In this document: positions 12,829 to 25,256 of the stretch, one piece after another | Layout of the letters: every line of letters starts with the position of its first letter | Position numbering within the stretch: the first letter of the stretch is position 1 | NCBI GenBank assembly: GCA_021018815.1 | Contig: JAITYX010000032.1 | Location: 5,235,501 to 5,299,500 of the forward strand | Length of the DNA: 64,000 bases | From: Talinum fruticosum | Lineage: Eukaryota; Streptophyta; Magnoliopsida; Caryophyllales; Talinaceae | Reading direction: 5' to 3' | Notes under the pieces: generated by a model | What the model was told of the DNA's origin: nothing | What the model saw: only the letters and a program-made list of their open reading frames with translations | Database searches by the model: none | Position numbers and translations under genes: made by a program

Positions 12829-13096
12829 TACTCCTATCATTTCAAAATACATATCACTTTAACTAATATTTTTTTTATTTTACAATACTTGTCACTTTAT
12901 AATTCCAATGACTAATTTATCAAATTTTATCCTTATTAATTGTTTTATTTCTCTCATTTTCTCATTGATTTTCATCATTTTCAATAAAATCTTGGGACAA
13001 CTTCGTCTTTTAACACAAATTTTTTCATAAATTTAATATTTTATTAATATTATTTCATAACTTTAAGACGACAAGTATTTTAAAACGGAGGAAGTA
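12829..13096. mobile_element. Stowaway-like (Tc1/Mariner) MITE
   Basis: The left end reads TACTCCTATCATTTCAAAAT. The right end, read from the other strand, is TACTTCCTCCGTTTTAAAAT; both continue into matching ATAC...GTC-type sequence, giving imperfect inverted termini of about 30 bases. The ends carry the TA dinucleotide duplication typical of Stowaway. The CTCCGTTTYAAAATAC motif is a classic plant Stowaway terminus. There is no coding capacity. Confidence 0.7.
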
Positions 13097-16000
13097 TTAA
13101 AAGTCTGATTTTTAATCAAGCTTACAAAACCATAATTCACAAGCCTCACATCAAAACTTTGATCTTGTGATCCAAAAAAAAAAAAAAAAAAGGTGGTTTT
13201 TTTGTTTTTACCCTCATACTGTTAAATTTCCACCTTTTTTCTTTGCATGTTCTGGTTTTCCCCCTCTTCAATCATTTTCCTCCCCTTTCTTTTCCGTACT
13301 CCCCTCAGTCATTTTCTTCCCTTTTCATTTTCGATTTTTTTGTGTCTTATATACCAATGTGGTCATACTTGTAATTCTGGAAGTCCTGACAAATATTCTA
13401 GTTTAAAATATCTCCTTATCTTTTTTATGATTTCAAATAAACTTATCCTAAAACTGTTACATTTATATTGTGTAAGAAAATATGTTTTTTTTTCAATTTA
13501 TTATAATTACTTATTGTTAACATTAAGCTTTCATATCAACTTTTCGATATTATTTTGTAATATTTAACAATCAACACCATTTAGTATTAATTTTGTATTA
13601 GCATTTAATACTATTTAATAATAAACTATATGACAAGTTGATAACAATATATCGTCGTCAATTGATTTAAGCTTATTAAAGCACAAATCGTAATCAAAAC
13701 TTTCAATTTGGACCTACTTCTCGTTTGGTTTTAGCCATTCGTGTCAAAAAAATCAACAAGACGCTAAAATTTAATCTATTGAGCCTAAGACAAATACGCA
13801 ATCGATAGTTATTTCCCCTTTGATAAGAGCCCCTATTTTGGGGGCCTGCCTATCCATTCAAGGCATGGAGGAAATAGTAAAATCACTGTAGAGTTGTGGT
13901 TTGTAAAGGGCTCACTAAAGTTATGCATACAAAATGAGCATGACTAACCATTCTCTTACGATTAGCTACATGTCCCATGTTTAAATCTCCTTCTCCGATT
14001 GTATTACAAGTATAGGCGTACGCTTTTTTGCCGGTATTCTGAAGCAAAACTACAGATGATCCAAACCCGAAGTGGAAGGGAAGGGCATAGGAAGAAAAGA
14101 AAACATCTCCCCAACTCATTTATGTGTAAAACCTAAGCACTTTAGGTGGTGGGAGCCAAACCTCAACCCGAGTAGGGCAAATCTATGTGATGGTCATGAT
14201 TACAAGCTATATATGTACAAAGGTCTAGAATCGACATGAATTGAATGCCGTCCATCATCTAATAAAACAGGAACCAGATAAGTCAGTAGAGACAAGATAG
14301 AGCCACGAACTCACAAAAGTAGGTTACCTAACATCACCCATTTAAAGCCCTAACACTAGTAGTGACACAGGTGCACCAAACCACTACTTAAATCAAGGGA
14401 CTAAAAATCACAACTGAGATGTCAGAATTTTCTCTTTCCTTCTGGCTCTCTCTCTCTCTCTATCTCCTCGCTCTAGTTTGCAAGGATTAGTGGGTAGGCC
14501 CTTGTTTCAATAAAAAACATAGCCCCCATTTGCTTGGAGTTTCTGAGCTTTGGCCATTTTGATATGAAAAGGGAAGCTGAAAAGGGAAAAGGATAGATGA
14601 AGAAGGTGCACTATCTTCAATAATACTCAGAGGACAACTACTTTGTGAAAATCTAAGAAGTTTTACATCACATAAACATACTGCTGAAACCTAATCCATA
14701 CTCAGTGGATAAGCCACTATTGGAACTATGGACCTTGCAAACAAACTCCTGAAAAGGACCTGACCAACCCTTAGTTATATAGCTGGTCAAACATTTGTTA
14801 CTCAAACTCTTCGTTTCACCTCAAGTATCCACGTTAAAGGCTTGAGCTTCAACCATGGCTACATGATTCTAGGCCAAATCTATGGCTACTTTTTTTAATT
14901 TAAAAAAGTGGGCAACACCAAGTTCTAAGACATGTGCACTTGTTAGGTAATTGTAGCCAAGTTTGAATAATGTAGGTTTGCTGGTATAAAACATGCTATG
15001 GTTCAAATGCCGTACCTTTGACATGTATACCCCCTCGTGTTACAAACAACACGAATATACACTGAAAGAGCTAAGTCGAGATCATCACAAGTCTACATAT
15101 GTATAACCTGTGGCTTGATTCTGCATAATCCTCCTCTGAATTTAATGAGGAAGCAATCTAGGGCTAAGTTGCAGAGATTTCACAATCCTCTTGCAGAAAA
15201 CTCATGCAACAAAACATAAACTGAATGTCAAACTGGTGGGATTAGAAAACAAGTAACAAGTGTATCCATTTACATTACAGTTGCACAGGAAGTGGATTTA
15301 AATTTCCTACTAGATCTTGAAATCTTTCCATAATTCTCAGTAGCATAATTTCAAAGAACCATTGAGAAAGAATGCAACATTAGCTTGTTAGAACATAGGC
15401 TAAAATCTTCCATATTGGATGGCCAAAGATGAAAATTCCATGATGCTTTCACTGTATATCTTTAGCTGTCTTTTCAACAGTAGCTAGGCTACACCAAAGC
15501 TGGAGTATCTAGGGTCAAACAGAACTCTGTATATTGGACTTGTCCATAGGACACTGTCTACAGGTGTGAGTGTTGAGCACCCGACATGGGTACTTGAGAT
15601 AAAACGAAGAGTACTTGAATTGAAGAAAGGATCATAAATGGAGTAGATGTTAGATTTAAAATCTCTTAAGTAAATTTCTTGTCTTTCTAAAAATCTATTT
15701 TAGATGGTGAAACAGTTGACTTTCATGCTAGTTTCAATAGAGCTCTCTAGCAGTGTTCACCATACCTATGTCCGATGTTCAGGTCAGAGCTTCCAGTGCT
15801 GAACACAAGTTCATGTGAAAATCACCCATTGTGGGAAAAAGCATCATAAAATTCTCAAGGAAATGGAACTCATTGCAACATTCATAAGTTGTATTTTATT
15901 ACAGCAACTGTAATCTTCCCTTTCACCATATGGCCAAAAATTTTCAGCTGAGATCAATTTTCCTCGGAACAACATTTTCCATTGAAACTGATTATCAAAG

Positions 16001-16480
16001 AAAAATGCTACCTCCTAACGAACACACCCCAAATGAAGAGCAAGTGTCCACACGCATGTGAGAAAGTCGACTTCTGGACATGGGCGCTTAAAACCACCAA
16101 GAATAGGAGCAACATATCTCTATAGTCCATATTTAGCCTTTAACAAACCTAAGTCAGTATGATTTATACCAAACTGTTGCCTTTAACAAACCTAGTAGAG
16201 TTAAAGATAGTATTGCCAACTCAAAGTAGAGCTCATGGGTAATATCCAGGTGATTAAGGTTCATTCAAAACCAGCACGTTGGATTATAAATGCGCTGCTT
16301 TTTCAAGTGAAAAGGTAAGACAATTTCGAAATTATTTAATTTTGAAACCATTCAACTACGATGAATGAATATTTGAAACCCATAACTACGAAAGTGAAAT
16401 TTTTGGTCCATTGAATGATTGATACATAAACAAACGTAGAAACATGACTATAATGTCCTGCCTTTATTTGGAATGTATAC
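13097..16480. other. No recognised gene
   Basis: The segment 13860-16300 is less AT-rich than its surroundings and has a transcript-like texture, with a CT repeat near 14448-14462. No open frame exceeds about 80 codons and none resembles a known protein. The longest (13883-14119, minus) has no recognisable domain. It could be an unrecognised non-coding transcript or an old transposon. Confidence 0.4.
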
Positions 16481-16481
16481 T

Positions 16482-16841
16482 ATATAAAGGAAATGGCTTT
16501 TTATTTAATACAATTATAAATAAATTTGTTTAATAATAAATTTAAAATAGTTTATTTTATGATTTTTTTTTGGTACTAGGTTTTTCAAACAATTACACCA
16601 TTTGACATAAAAATATATCATCCGGTGTGAAAGAATTTTTTTTGAGGAGGAACAAGAAAATTATGAAGATATGGATATTCTTCTTAAAACTTTGGATAAT
16701 ATATTTTATGTTAAATAGTGTTGTTTGTATTTAAAAACTATTAACACAAAATAATAATCATAAAATAGTAGTAGTTTTTAAAACTCATTATTAAACAAAT
16801 TTATTTACAAATTAATTAAAAAAATCCATTTCCGTAATATA
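16482..16841. mobile_element. Long inverted-repeat element (MITE-like)
   Basis: The first 85-90 bases, beginning TATAAAGGAAATGG, are mirrored by an imperfect reverse complement that ends CCATTTCCGTAATATA (16826-16841). The arms share AATAAATTTGTTTAATAAT, and the spacer is about 190 bases. A fold-back of this kind is typical of non-autonomous DNA transposons. I could not establish a target duplication, so the superfamily is open. Confidence 0.6.
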
Positions 16842-17668
16842 ATGCACACATTGCATAAGAGCATTTTGGTCATCTTCCTCCATTTGTTCATTTATCAATA
16901 GTTCAATAGACACAAAAATTCATTTGCATAGTTATGAGTTCCAAAAATTTATGCACCATGGTTGGATGGTTCCAAATGTAAATAATTCACAAGTTCTCTT
17001 TCCATATTTTTTTCCCCTGGTGGTGGGGGAGGTGGCTTTGCAACTAGGGAAGGGAAATCACCTTTATCTACGAACATTGGGACCAACTAAGAGTGGAAAA
17101 AGGCAATTTGAAGGCCGTCCCTTTCGTAGAGCTTTGTTTAGTGCGGATAACGGGATAAGCATGATCCTAGTATCATGAGTGTTCTGCATGACAATGACAT
17201 GATGAATTAGCAAATTTAGAAGACCAGAGCATTAGCATTTTCAGAAAAGAAACTGACCAAGAAAAGGAAAAAGAAAAAACATCATCCTACCTGGAGTTAT
17301 TTATCTTTGACAAAATACCAGAAGTTCAGATGGTGAGAATGATTAAAGCAATAGCTTCCAGTCAAAAACAGCAGGAAAGATCCGCTCTTGGATGAATATT
17401 GCTCTCAGGATGGCCCAAAGATCTGGTTGCTCAATGACAATTAGTCATGACTGATGAACTTCACATTTTAAGTTTCTCTCTCTGAGTGAATTTATTGACT
17501 GGAAGTGTGTTACACACAGTGGAATGCATCACCTTCGAAACAATTGATTTACATAAGCTTGCATACTAACCAATGACAGATGATACCATTCTGCTAAAAG
17601 CATGTTGAGACTCCCTTTAATGACCTCAACATCTGAATAACTGTGTGCCTGAACTATAGCAGCATCCT

Positions 17669-20008
17669 TCACCAGTAATCTCCACAAGAACATTCCCCAT
17701 CTTTGAAATGATGAAAGCGGTTCGTGTCTCTAACAAAAATTTCTCGACCTTCGAAGTTGGATATGAATTTTATAACAGCATGGCAGTCACCACAAATCCT
17801 AAGATTCTTAATGACACGAAGAGGAGACCCTGCAGGTGTATTTAGAAGTCCAAAGGCTATAGCCAACTTCTCGCTATGTCCACACAACATCTGTTCCTTG
17901 TCCTGCTCCTCAACATCTTGGAGCACAAAGTCGATTTTAGGGGCCAAACCTGATTTTTTCATCTCTTTGCCCAATTCTTCCAATTTTTGAATGATCTGGG
18001 CCATCTGGGGATGTGCTTTGTCGCCAGCTAGAAGCATGTGGACTTTGTTTTGGACCTCAATCCAACTGCACCCAGGGTTTTTCTTCAACCCTATCCCTTT
18101 CATCAAATCCCTCACTCTGTCTACATCGTCCCACATGCCCTTTGAAGCATAGATATTGGAAAGTAGGACGTAATTGCCAGGATTTCTTGGTTCCAACTTG
18201 AAGAGTCTCTCCGCTGCAACTTCGCCTAGATGCAAATTTTTATAGACTCTGCAAGAACTGAGCAGAGCTCCCCATACACAAGCATCTGGCTCAAAGGGCA
18301 TTTTCTTAATTAAGGAATAAGCTTGTTCAAGCTTTCCTATGCGGCTCAGGAGGCTCACCATGCAAGCATAATGCTCCATTTGAGGTTCAACACCATGCTC
18401 TTTTGACATATTATTGAAATAATGCCAACCCGCATCGATAAGGCCTTTCTGATTACAAGCTGATAACAAACAAATAAAAGTTATGGTGTTTGGTTTTTGT
18501 CCACTCCTCTGCATCAAATCAAACATCTTCATGGCTTCCTCATGTTTTCCATGCATTGCATATCCTCCTATGATCACATTCCATGTTACCAAGTTTCTGG
18601 CTGGCATTGCATCAAAACATAACTTAGAATCCCTGATTTTACCGCACTTTGCATACATATCAATCAGAGCACTGCCAACAAAAACATCATGCATAATTCC
18701 TCTGCGAATAGAGAAGCAATGAGCTGCTTTCCCATGCATCAATGCTGCGATATTGCCACATGCTGGTAACAAGCAGGGAATGGTAACAGCATTGGGCTTC
18801 ACACCTGCGAGCTGCATCTCAGTGAAAAGCTCCAAAGCCTCAACATCTTTTCCATTTTGGGAGCAGCAAGCAATCATTGAGGTCCAAGAAACGACATTCA
18901 AGTCCATCCCTTGCTCTCTCATTCGGCTAAACTCTGCCATTGCATCATCAATAAGACCATTCCGTGCAAGCCCAGTAACCAAGGCATTACATGATCCTGT
19001 TTCCATACAACCCATATCATCAAATGCTCGTTTCATCTCTGATGCACATGCACACTTCCCATACATATCAACAAGAGCACTCACAACCCAGTTGTACAAC
19101 GCCAAACCTATCTTGATCGCATACCCATGAACCTGAACCCCCACACTTAAAACCTCCAAATCTGCTATTGCAGCTAAAACACTCGAAAAGCTCGTCCCAT
19201 CAGGATGACAACCCTGCAAATGCATATCTCGGAACACACAAAGAGCCTCTAAGTACCGTCCACTTTGATTAAACCCTGCTATCAAACCATTCCAAGACAC
19301 TAAATTGGGCTCCAATCCCAAACTCTCCATCTGATCAAGCATCCGTTTTGCCATATCTATATCACCACGACGAGCATAACCGGAAATCATCGCACTAAAA
19401 GTTACAACATCTGGTTGAGGAATTCCGTCGAGCACCTTGTGGGCAACGCCTAACCGACTACATTTGACATACATATGAACCAACGAAGACTTAACGACAT
19501 TATCCGAGGAATGCCCAGAAACTTCCACGAGTCCATGAATTTGCCGGCCAAGTTCAAAAGCGGATAACCCGGCACAGGCCTTGGCGGCAGCGGGAAAAAG
19601 ATAGCTGCCGGGGAATAAACCCTTTGACATCATCTTGGAGAACATAAGCAAGACATTGCTAAAAAGGTTGAATTTTGAAAGGGCGTTGATCACAAGAGAG
19701 AAAGATGAGGAATTGGGTTCGTCCACTAAGTCAAGAAAAAGCGTGGCGTCGGCGAAGCATTGGTGATTGGCGTAGAGAGAGAGCAACTTGGAGGAGAGAG
19801 AAGTGTCGATGAGAAGGCCAGTTTTGAGAATGTGGGCATGTGCTTGACGAGTGTGGGAATAAGACGAGGCCGCTGAGCTGAGAATGGCGGGAATGGATAA
19901 AGCGGGTCTGCTTAGTCGAAAAGCCCCTTTCGTAGCCATTGCATTTTTGCTGGAACGAACTTGATCGTTTGATTCATGAAGTTTAAAAGAGCTCTTTTCC
20001 AGAATCAT
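17669..20008 (-). CDS. PLS-class pentatricopeptide repeat protein with DYW deaminase domain (At1g20230/PCMP-H21-like)
   Basis: This is a complete intronless gene of 779 codons. DYW-class PPR proteins act in mitochondria or plastids, where the repeats bind RNA and the DYW domain performs C-to-U editing. About a dozen PPR motifs fill residues 55-575, followed by E/E+ motifs. The PG box begins at NPGCSW (about 644). The DYW domain has the deaminase HSE at 711-713 and CGDC with cysteines 739 and 742. The second zinc site has HH at 766-767 and CSC at 773-775, and the protein ends in the canonical GDYW. All zinc ligands and the catalytic glutamate are present. The extreme N-terminus is uncertain: ATG 20008 adds 23 residues before a second methionine (19939), whose following sequence, rich in A, S and R, looks more like an organelle presequence. 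From memory, the closest Arabidopsis protein is At1g20230; its neighbour At1g20225 corresponds to the adjacent thioredoxin-like gene here. Confidence 0.93.
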   Translation of the reverse strand: MILEKSSFKLHESNDQVRSSKNAMATKGAFRLSRPALSIPAILSSAASSYSHTRQAHAHILKTGLLIDTSLSSKLLSLYANHQCFADATLFLDLVDEPNSSSFSLVINALSKFNLFSNVLLMFSKMMSKGLFPGSYLFPAAAKACAGLSAFELGRQIHGLVEVSGHSSDNVVKSSLVHMYVKCSRLGVAHKVLDGIPQPDVVTFSAMISGYARRGDIDMAKRMLDQMESLGLEPNLVSWNGLIAGFNQSGRYLEALCVFRDMHLQGCHPDGTSFSSVLAAIADLEVLSVGVQVHGYAIKIGLALYNWVVSALVDMYGKCACASEMKRAFDDMGCMETGSCNALVTGLARNGLIDDAMAEFSRMREQGMDLNVVSWTSMIACCSQNGKDVEALELFTEMQLAGVKPNAVTIPCLLPACGNIAALMHGKAAHCFSIRRGIMHDVFVGSALIDMYAKCGKIRDSKLCFDAMPARNLVTWNVIIGGYAMHGKHEEAMKMFDLMQRSGQKPNTITFICLLSACNQKGLIDAGWHYFNNMSKEHGVEPQMEHYACMVSLLSRIGKLEQAYSLIKKMPFEPDACVWGALLSSCRVYKNLHLGEVAAERLFKLEPRNPGNYVLLSNIYASKGMWDDVDRVRDLMKGIGLKKNPGCSWIEVQNKVHMLLAGDKAHPQMAQIIQKLEELGKEMKKSGLAPKIDFVLQDVEEQDKEQMLCGHSEKLAIAFGLLNTPAGSPLRVIKNLRICGDCHAVIKFISNFEGREIFVRDTNRFHHFKDGECSCGDYW

Positions 20009-20745
20009 GAAGTTGAAATTATATCATGGGATTCAACATGAATTCAACTTCAATGGCGCAGAGGCTCACTGAGGAAGTCTTTCAGGGATCCCGGGGGAGA
20101 TGAAAGAAACATGAAGGAAGATATGCTTCAGAACAAAACTGGATCTCAGCAAAGGCCCGACAATCTTCAGCATGGATATCTAACGCAATGGCCCAAACAT
20201 GAAACTTCCATGTTTTTACCATTTTTTCGACGAGCTTTTAGTCTTTGGACTAAAACTTAAAAACTAAGGCGAATTGTCACTTTGAAGATGTGTTTTTTAT
20301 ATAGTAGTTTAGATCCGAGGAGTATTATAATAATTTATAAAAAGTTATGAATTAACAAATTAAATATATAACAATTAGTTATATTGAGATTAATAATCGA
20401 AAATATTACAATAGGAAACGTAATTTAAATATATTTGACGTCAATAGGGAGGGAGAATTGAACTTGAAATTAATGTATATAATTTCATGAACTTAGTACT
20501 AATGCTCGCAATAACTGTCTTTCATAGTAAACTAAGTATATTTCTAAAAACATAGCTACTTTGTTTGATCTCCTATAAAGACATTTTTAACCAAAAAAAT
20601 CACACAATATCATCTAAGAACTCCATTAAGTAGCTTAAAAATCATCTATTAGGGAAAAAATGATCATATATACGTCATTTTCTATTTATTTATTTTTGCA
20701 GAGCAATGTAATTAATTGAATTTAGGCTTTGTCCTCCTAGACTCG

Positions 20746-20834
20746 TGACGTGGTTAAAAACCCAATTCCCACGTGTTAGAATTCGTTCATGGTTGTGCTG
20801 TTGTGCACGTTGTGATTCATGCCTAAGTCACGTG
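20746..20834. promoter_or_regulatory. Cluster of ACGT-core elements, including two G-boxes
   Basis: Three ACGT-core motifs lie within 90 bases: TGACGTGG at 20746-20753, CACGTG at 20770-20775 and CACGTG at 20829-20834. They are 116-204 bases upstream of the ATG of the first thioredoxin-like gene, in the 941-base divergent region shared with the PPR gene. G-boxes and ABRE-like sites bind bZIP and bHLH factors. Which gene they serve is inferred from distance. Confidence 0.5.
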
Positions 20835-20949
20835 ATTTGTCTTGTTGTGAATTTCAACAGCTCTTGCTTTGCTTGTGCAACTCAACTCGATCCTGGACAG
20901 GAAACTGTAACATAGAGGAGCAGAAACCGTCGGGGAGAGAGAGAGAGAG

Positions 20950-23785
20950 ATGGAGGGAAAGAGCCCCCGGATTCCGCTCCCAGCATTGGCAGCAATCTGC
21001 TCATTTCTATTGATATCTGTTCAATTGAAATGGGCAGTCCAGGCCCAGATCATTCCAGCCAAGTTTGATGGCTTCGTTTATGGCGAAACAACCCAATTCA
21101 ACCCAGAAAACATCCTCATCGAAGCCTTCTTCGACCCCGTTTGCCCAGATACCCGCGATGCTTGGCCTCCTCTCAAACAAGTTCTCGATTACTATGGCTC
21201 TGGAATCTCTCTCATCGTCCACCCCTTTCCTCTCCCGTAAGTCAAAACTCAAAACCCCCTTGTTTTTTTTTTTTTGTGTTTCTGGATTTTGTAATTTTCG
21301 CATTGAATTTGCAAAGACCCAGCCGAAGTATCTAACTGGTTTGATTTGAAACATTCACTGTTTGTGGGTTTTTGGTGTTTGTTAACTCCATGAGATGCCT
21401 ATGGTTTTTGATAGTTTTCTGGGTATGATTAAGTGATGTTTGAGTTGGGTTTTGATTACATTTACAATAAAGTTTGACAACAGAAAATTGACTGCATATA
21501 TGATTTTTGATGTTTCTGTGATTGTTGAAGGTACCATGACAATGCGTTTGTCACTTCTCGGGCATTGCATATTGTCAATGAATTGAACAGCTCTGCAACT
21601 TATCCCTTGTGGGAAAGTTTCTTTGAGCATCAGGTCTGATCCTTAACTTGTTTCTTGAATTAGTCCTTGTGCTAATATAACCCCATCGTTCCATACTATT
21701 ACCAGGTTGGATTTGCAACTGTTCTGATACTAATTGATTTGTGTGATAATGTATGTCCTGTCATCCTCATCATCTCTGTAAATGATAAGGAAGTTCTTGT
21801 TTATGTTAACAGTTATTTTTATCTTCCTTTATGTTGGAAAGGGAAGTGCCATCTTCAACGTAACTAGCTGTGTTTGTCTTTGTTTCATTTCATATGATGG
21901 AAAAATATATAGAAAGTTCCAGACCAATCAGGGTAGTACTCCTCATCAAAAGTTCGAGATCATCATGTTTTGATTGAATGAAATGAAGAAAACCTTTTTG
22001 TTTTCTCCATGTTTACTTTTGACAAGTTTCTTCCCTCTATTATTCCTAATGTCCTTTTTTAGACTGTTTGGTTTTCATCTTCTAGTTTGGTATTGAGATG
22101 CTTGCCTGTCGGCAGCTAAGCGTTGAGATATCCCTGGTCGATCGTGTCGTGCCTTACAATTTTGAGATGAATGCCTTTAATGAAATTTGAGGTTTCTGTT
22201 ACGGATTTGTGATCATTTGAAAGCACTGGTTAGGAGGCATACGGCAATTTCAGGGAAGAGTGTGCAGTAAACTTATACGTGTATTTGGCTTGAGAATCTC
22301 TAATCGCAAGTGTAAGGCTACCTGCAGTTAAATCCCCTTTGGATTGAGACTTTCCTGGTTTAGAGCAAGGGACAAAATAATGTTAGTGGGGTTCAATTTT
22401 CTACCAGGCTTAGGAAAATGGGGGAAAGAAAAATTCTTCCTTTAATGAAACTCTTCATTCGACAAAGAAAGGATCATTGCAATTTTTGTTTGCTTTTTCT
22501 ATTTTGATGCTATTTTGATTTGATAAAGCCCACAATATTGAAGATAGTACTAATGAAGAAATCAAGAGAGCAGCAGAAAGATGGAGTAATTGCTTCTAGT
22601 AAAATATATTTCCTGTTTTACTGATGATCCTTTTTACTTCGGAAGTGAGTTTTGGATGATTATTTGTGTAACGTCAAGCTGATACTACCAACGGCAAGAT
22701 AATATACTGAAACAGCTATGGCTGAAGTTAATGTGGAGGAATCTCTTTTCAAGAAAGCCCATCTGCGAATCTTGGAAGTGGTTAACTCCCCTAGTATTGT
22801 ATGAACTGATGTACTAGAGTGAAGCAATTTTCTAGTGTATGGTGCCAATCTTTACATACTAACCCTGTTGGGTTACTTTCATGGTTGCATGACGAAAACT
22901 CCTGTTTCACATTCTAGGGACTGAGAAAGATGGTGATTGTTTACCATCGTTTGAGATGAATCTCTTGCTGTCTCTGATTACCATAGACGTCCATCACAGT
23001 TCCAAATTCCGATGCTGGACTTCCACTGTTTGGTTGAGGCATTTAGTTATTTTGAATGCTGAGGCTTAGTTTACTCTATGTTTTCATACTGCCTGACGTG
23101 AAGTCCTTGACATATGTCAAGTGATTAACATAGTATTTGCAAGTTTCAGCTTAATTATTTTCTGTGATTTGTTTTCAGCTGTTATACTTTAGCATATGCT
23201 TTGCAGGGAAAATTTTACAACAGGGAGACAATCAACTTGAGCAGGCTGGAGGTTGTAGATGAAATTTCAGATTTCGTCGCCAAATCTTTAGGGCATAGTT
23301 ATTATGCTGCTGTTAAATCTGGCTTCAGCAACAGTAATACTGATCTCAAGACCAGGGTCTCATTCAAGGTAAGATGGGAAATTTTCACTTTAGTTTTCTT
23401 ATATTTGCTTTCTCAAGCCCGTTTTTGCACGGGCAAATCTCAGGTTAATTGGTTTGGTTTGGGACAGCTTTGATTTGGTTCGAAAATTTGTTGCATTATA
23501 TTATTATACCGAAATAAGTGGAATCTTGTTTCTAGTCGTGGGGCCTGGTAATCGAATAAAGTTGCCTGGTCTTTTGTTTATTCATGGTGTATTTATATTA
23601 ACGGTTTCCTTTAAATGCAGTATGGTTGTTCAAGAGGCGTATTCGGAACACCAACCTTCTTTGTAAATGGATTTGCTTTGCCTGATGCCGGCTCATCAAT
23701 AGATTACGATGGATGGAGGAAGATTATAGATAGAGTAATTAGCAAAAATGCAGCAAGGCAAAGTTCAGTGCTTCTTATGAAGTAG
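20950..23785 (+). CDS. Secreted thioredoxin-fold (DSBA-like) protein, tandem copy A
   Basis: Four coding exons are clear: 20950-21236, 21531-21633, 23207-23368 and 23621-23785. All have GT-AG borders and continuous phase, and together encode 238 residues. The N-terminus is a signal peptide with a hydrophobic core (about 9-26) and probable cleavage after AVQA (residue 32), so the protein enters the secretory pathway. The remainder has a thioredoxin/DsbA-like fold. The beta-strand FFDPVCPDT carries a single Cys (65) where DsbA has CxxC. Exon 4 has YGCSRGVFGTPTFFVNG with Cys187 and the cis-proline (Pro195) of the fold. A classical CxxC redox pair is absent, so disulfide oxidoreductase activity is uncertain. 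It resembles Arabidopsis At1g20225, whose function I do not know. A GA repeat directly precedes the ATG. Intron 2 is 1.57 kb. Copy B lies 1.5 kb downstream in the same orientation. Confidence 0.9.
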
Positions 23786-25256
23786 GAGAGTACTTATCAT
23801 CTCAAGTGTTTGGTAGACTCTGAAACTATCCTAGCAGTTCTTCCACTTTGTTGTACTGTTGTGTTTCTGATGACTGTATAGAGTACAGAGACAAGATTTT
23901 CTATCAATATCCTTGTTTGAATAGTTACTTACAGACTTGCTGGCTCCCCTCCCTGGCTCCCCTCCCCTTCCCTTTTCTTTTTTGCCCTTTTGTTTTCTAG
24001 AGTCTCGAGTGTGGAACGGGAAGGAGTGGAAAAAAGCTGGAAAAGAGTGCCATGAAGTGGGAAAGAGTGGGAAATTAGAATGTACCCCATGAAAGAAATA
24101 GAAAATTTGGAGTTGGATGCAGAAAGGAGTTAAATTTCTATGAGGATAATCGAATTATTGTATTGTATCCTTGGAGTTGGATGCTACGAATGTGTTGTTA
24201 TCGTATTTTATCCTGAATTTTTAAAGTATTTATTTTATTTGTAGGATCATCGAGTTATATACACTTTATTTAACGATTTAATACGTGATAATTTATTGCA
24301 CGTCAATGTCATATTTTTCTTCACCTTTTCTAACATTATAACATTTTTCTTCACCTTTTCTAACATTGATTGTTGACATGTGATGCACTAAGATACGGTG
24401 TTATAAGATCACTAAGGTAAATGCATATATGATTGGATAAGAAAATAAATACCTTGAAAATTGAAACAGTGAGTGCTATTTGTTGAAATGGTTCAGAGGT
24501 GGCATTGAAAGCCTTTATATATTCCCAATATTTATATTATGAATCTGAATCCATACACTCGGTAATATGATACAATCTAATGTCTTTTAAAAAGGGTATT
24601 GGACACTAATAATTTAACCTTATGGAAATATTGAATGTCAATAATCTCATCATTCAAATTGAAAGCCAATACTTCCACAGTTGGACATATTAAACATCAT
24701 TATTTCTAACTTTTGAAGTGTACATCAATAATCCCACATTTGACTCTAATTTTTTTGAGAGTGTCACTGAATATCAACACCTTAATTATGTGGCAATGAT
24801 AACATATGAAATAATATATAGATATGGAGCACTATGGATAGTAGGTTATATAACCCTCACACATAATGTTTATTGCTGAATTAAGTCTTTTTTAATTAGA
24901 CGGTAGTTCACGAAAAATAAATAAGGTTAAATTTATGATATACAAAATAAAAGGACTAGACATTTAATACTTCAGAGATAAGATCATTAACGTTAGATAA
25001 TATTTTAAAACGTAAAAATATAGTGTAAGTTTTAAAAATATTTAAAAAATATATAATATATAATACGGGTTTATAATATAGTTTATACTACCGTTTATTA
25101 TTTTTGTGGTTAATCGTACGATAAAGCTGTACTGAAGTGGCGTGAAGTTGGTCATAAAAGCTTTTTCTCCCAACTACCAAGTGTCCGATCAGTAGCTCTT
25201 GCTTGTCCAACCCAGCTCGAACGTAGACAGTTGTATTCCGACCAACGTAGTGAGAG
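23786..25256. other. Spacer between the tandem thioredoxin-like genes
   Basis: This stretch holds the 3' UTR of copy A and the promoter of copy B. I see no other gene. A 25-base direct repeat (24312-24336 and 24342-24366, core CTTCACCTTTTCTAACATT) occurs in its middle. The ACGT-core cluster found upstream of copy A is not present upstream of copy B. Confidence 0.6.
24312..24366. repeat. Short tandem duplication
   Basis: Two copies of a 25-base segment containing CTTCACCTTTTCTAACATT sit at a 30-base period. Confidence 0.85.

Noticed and set aside
13883..14119. 78-codon minus-strand frame as a small protein gene
   Set aside because: It has no recognisable domain, no splice partners and no promoter evidence. 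It is kept only as part of an unexplained region.
18483..19130. Plus-strand open frames within the PPR gene
   Set aside because: They are shadows of the 779-codon PPR frame and have no domain of their own.
21007..21354. 115-codon minus-strand frame over the thioredoxin-like exon 1
   Set aside because: It is antisense to a well-supported signal peptide and thioredoxin-fold exon, and the equivalent antisense frame in copy B is not conserved at full length.
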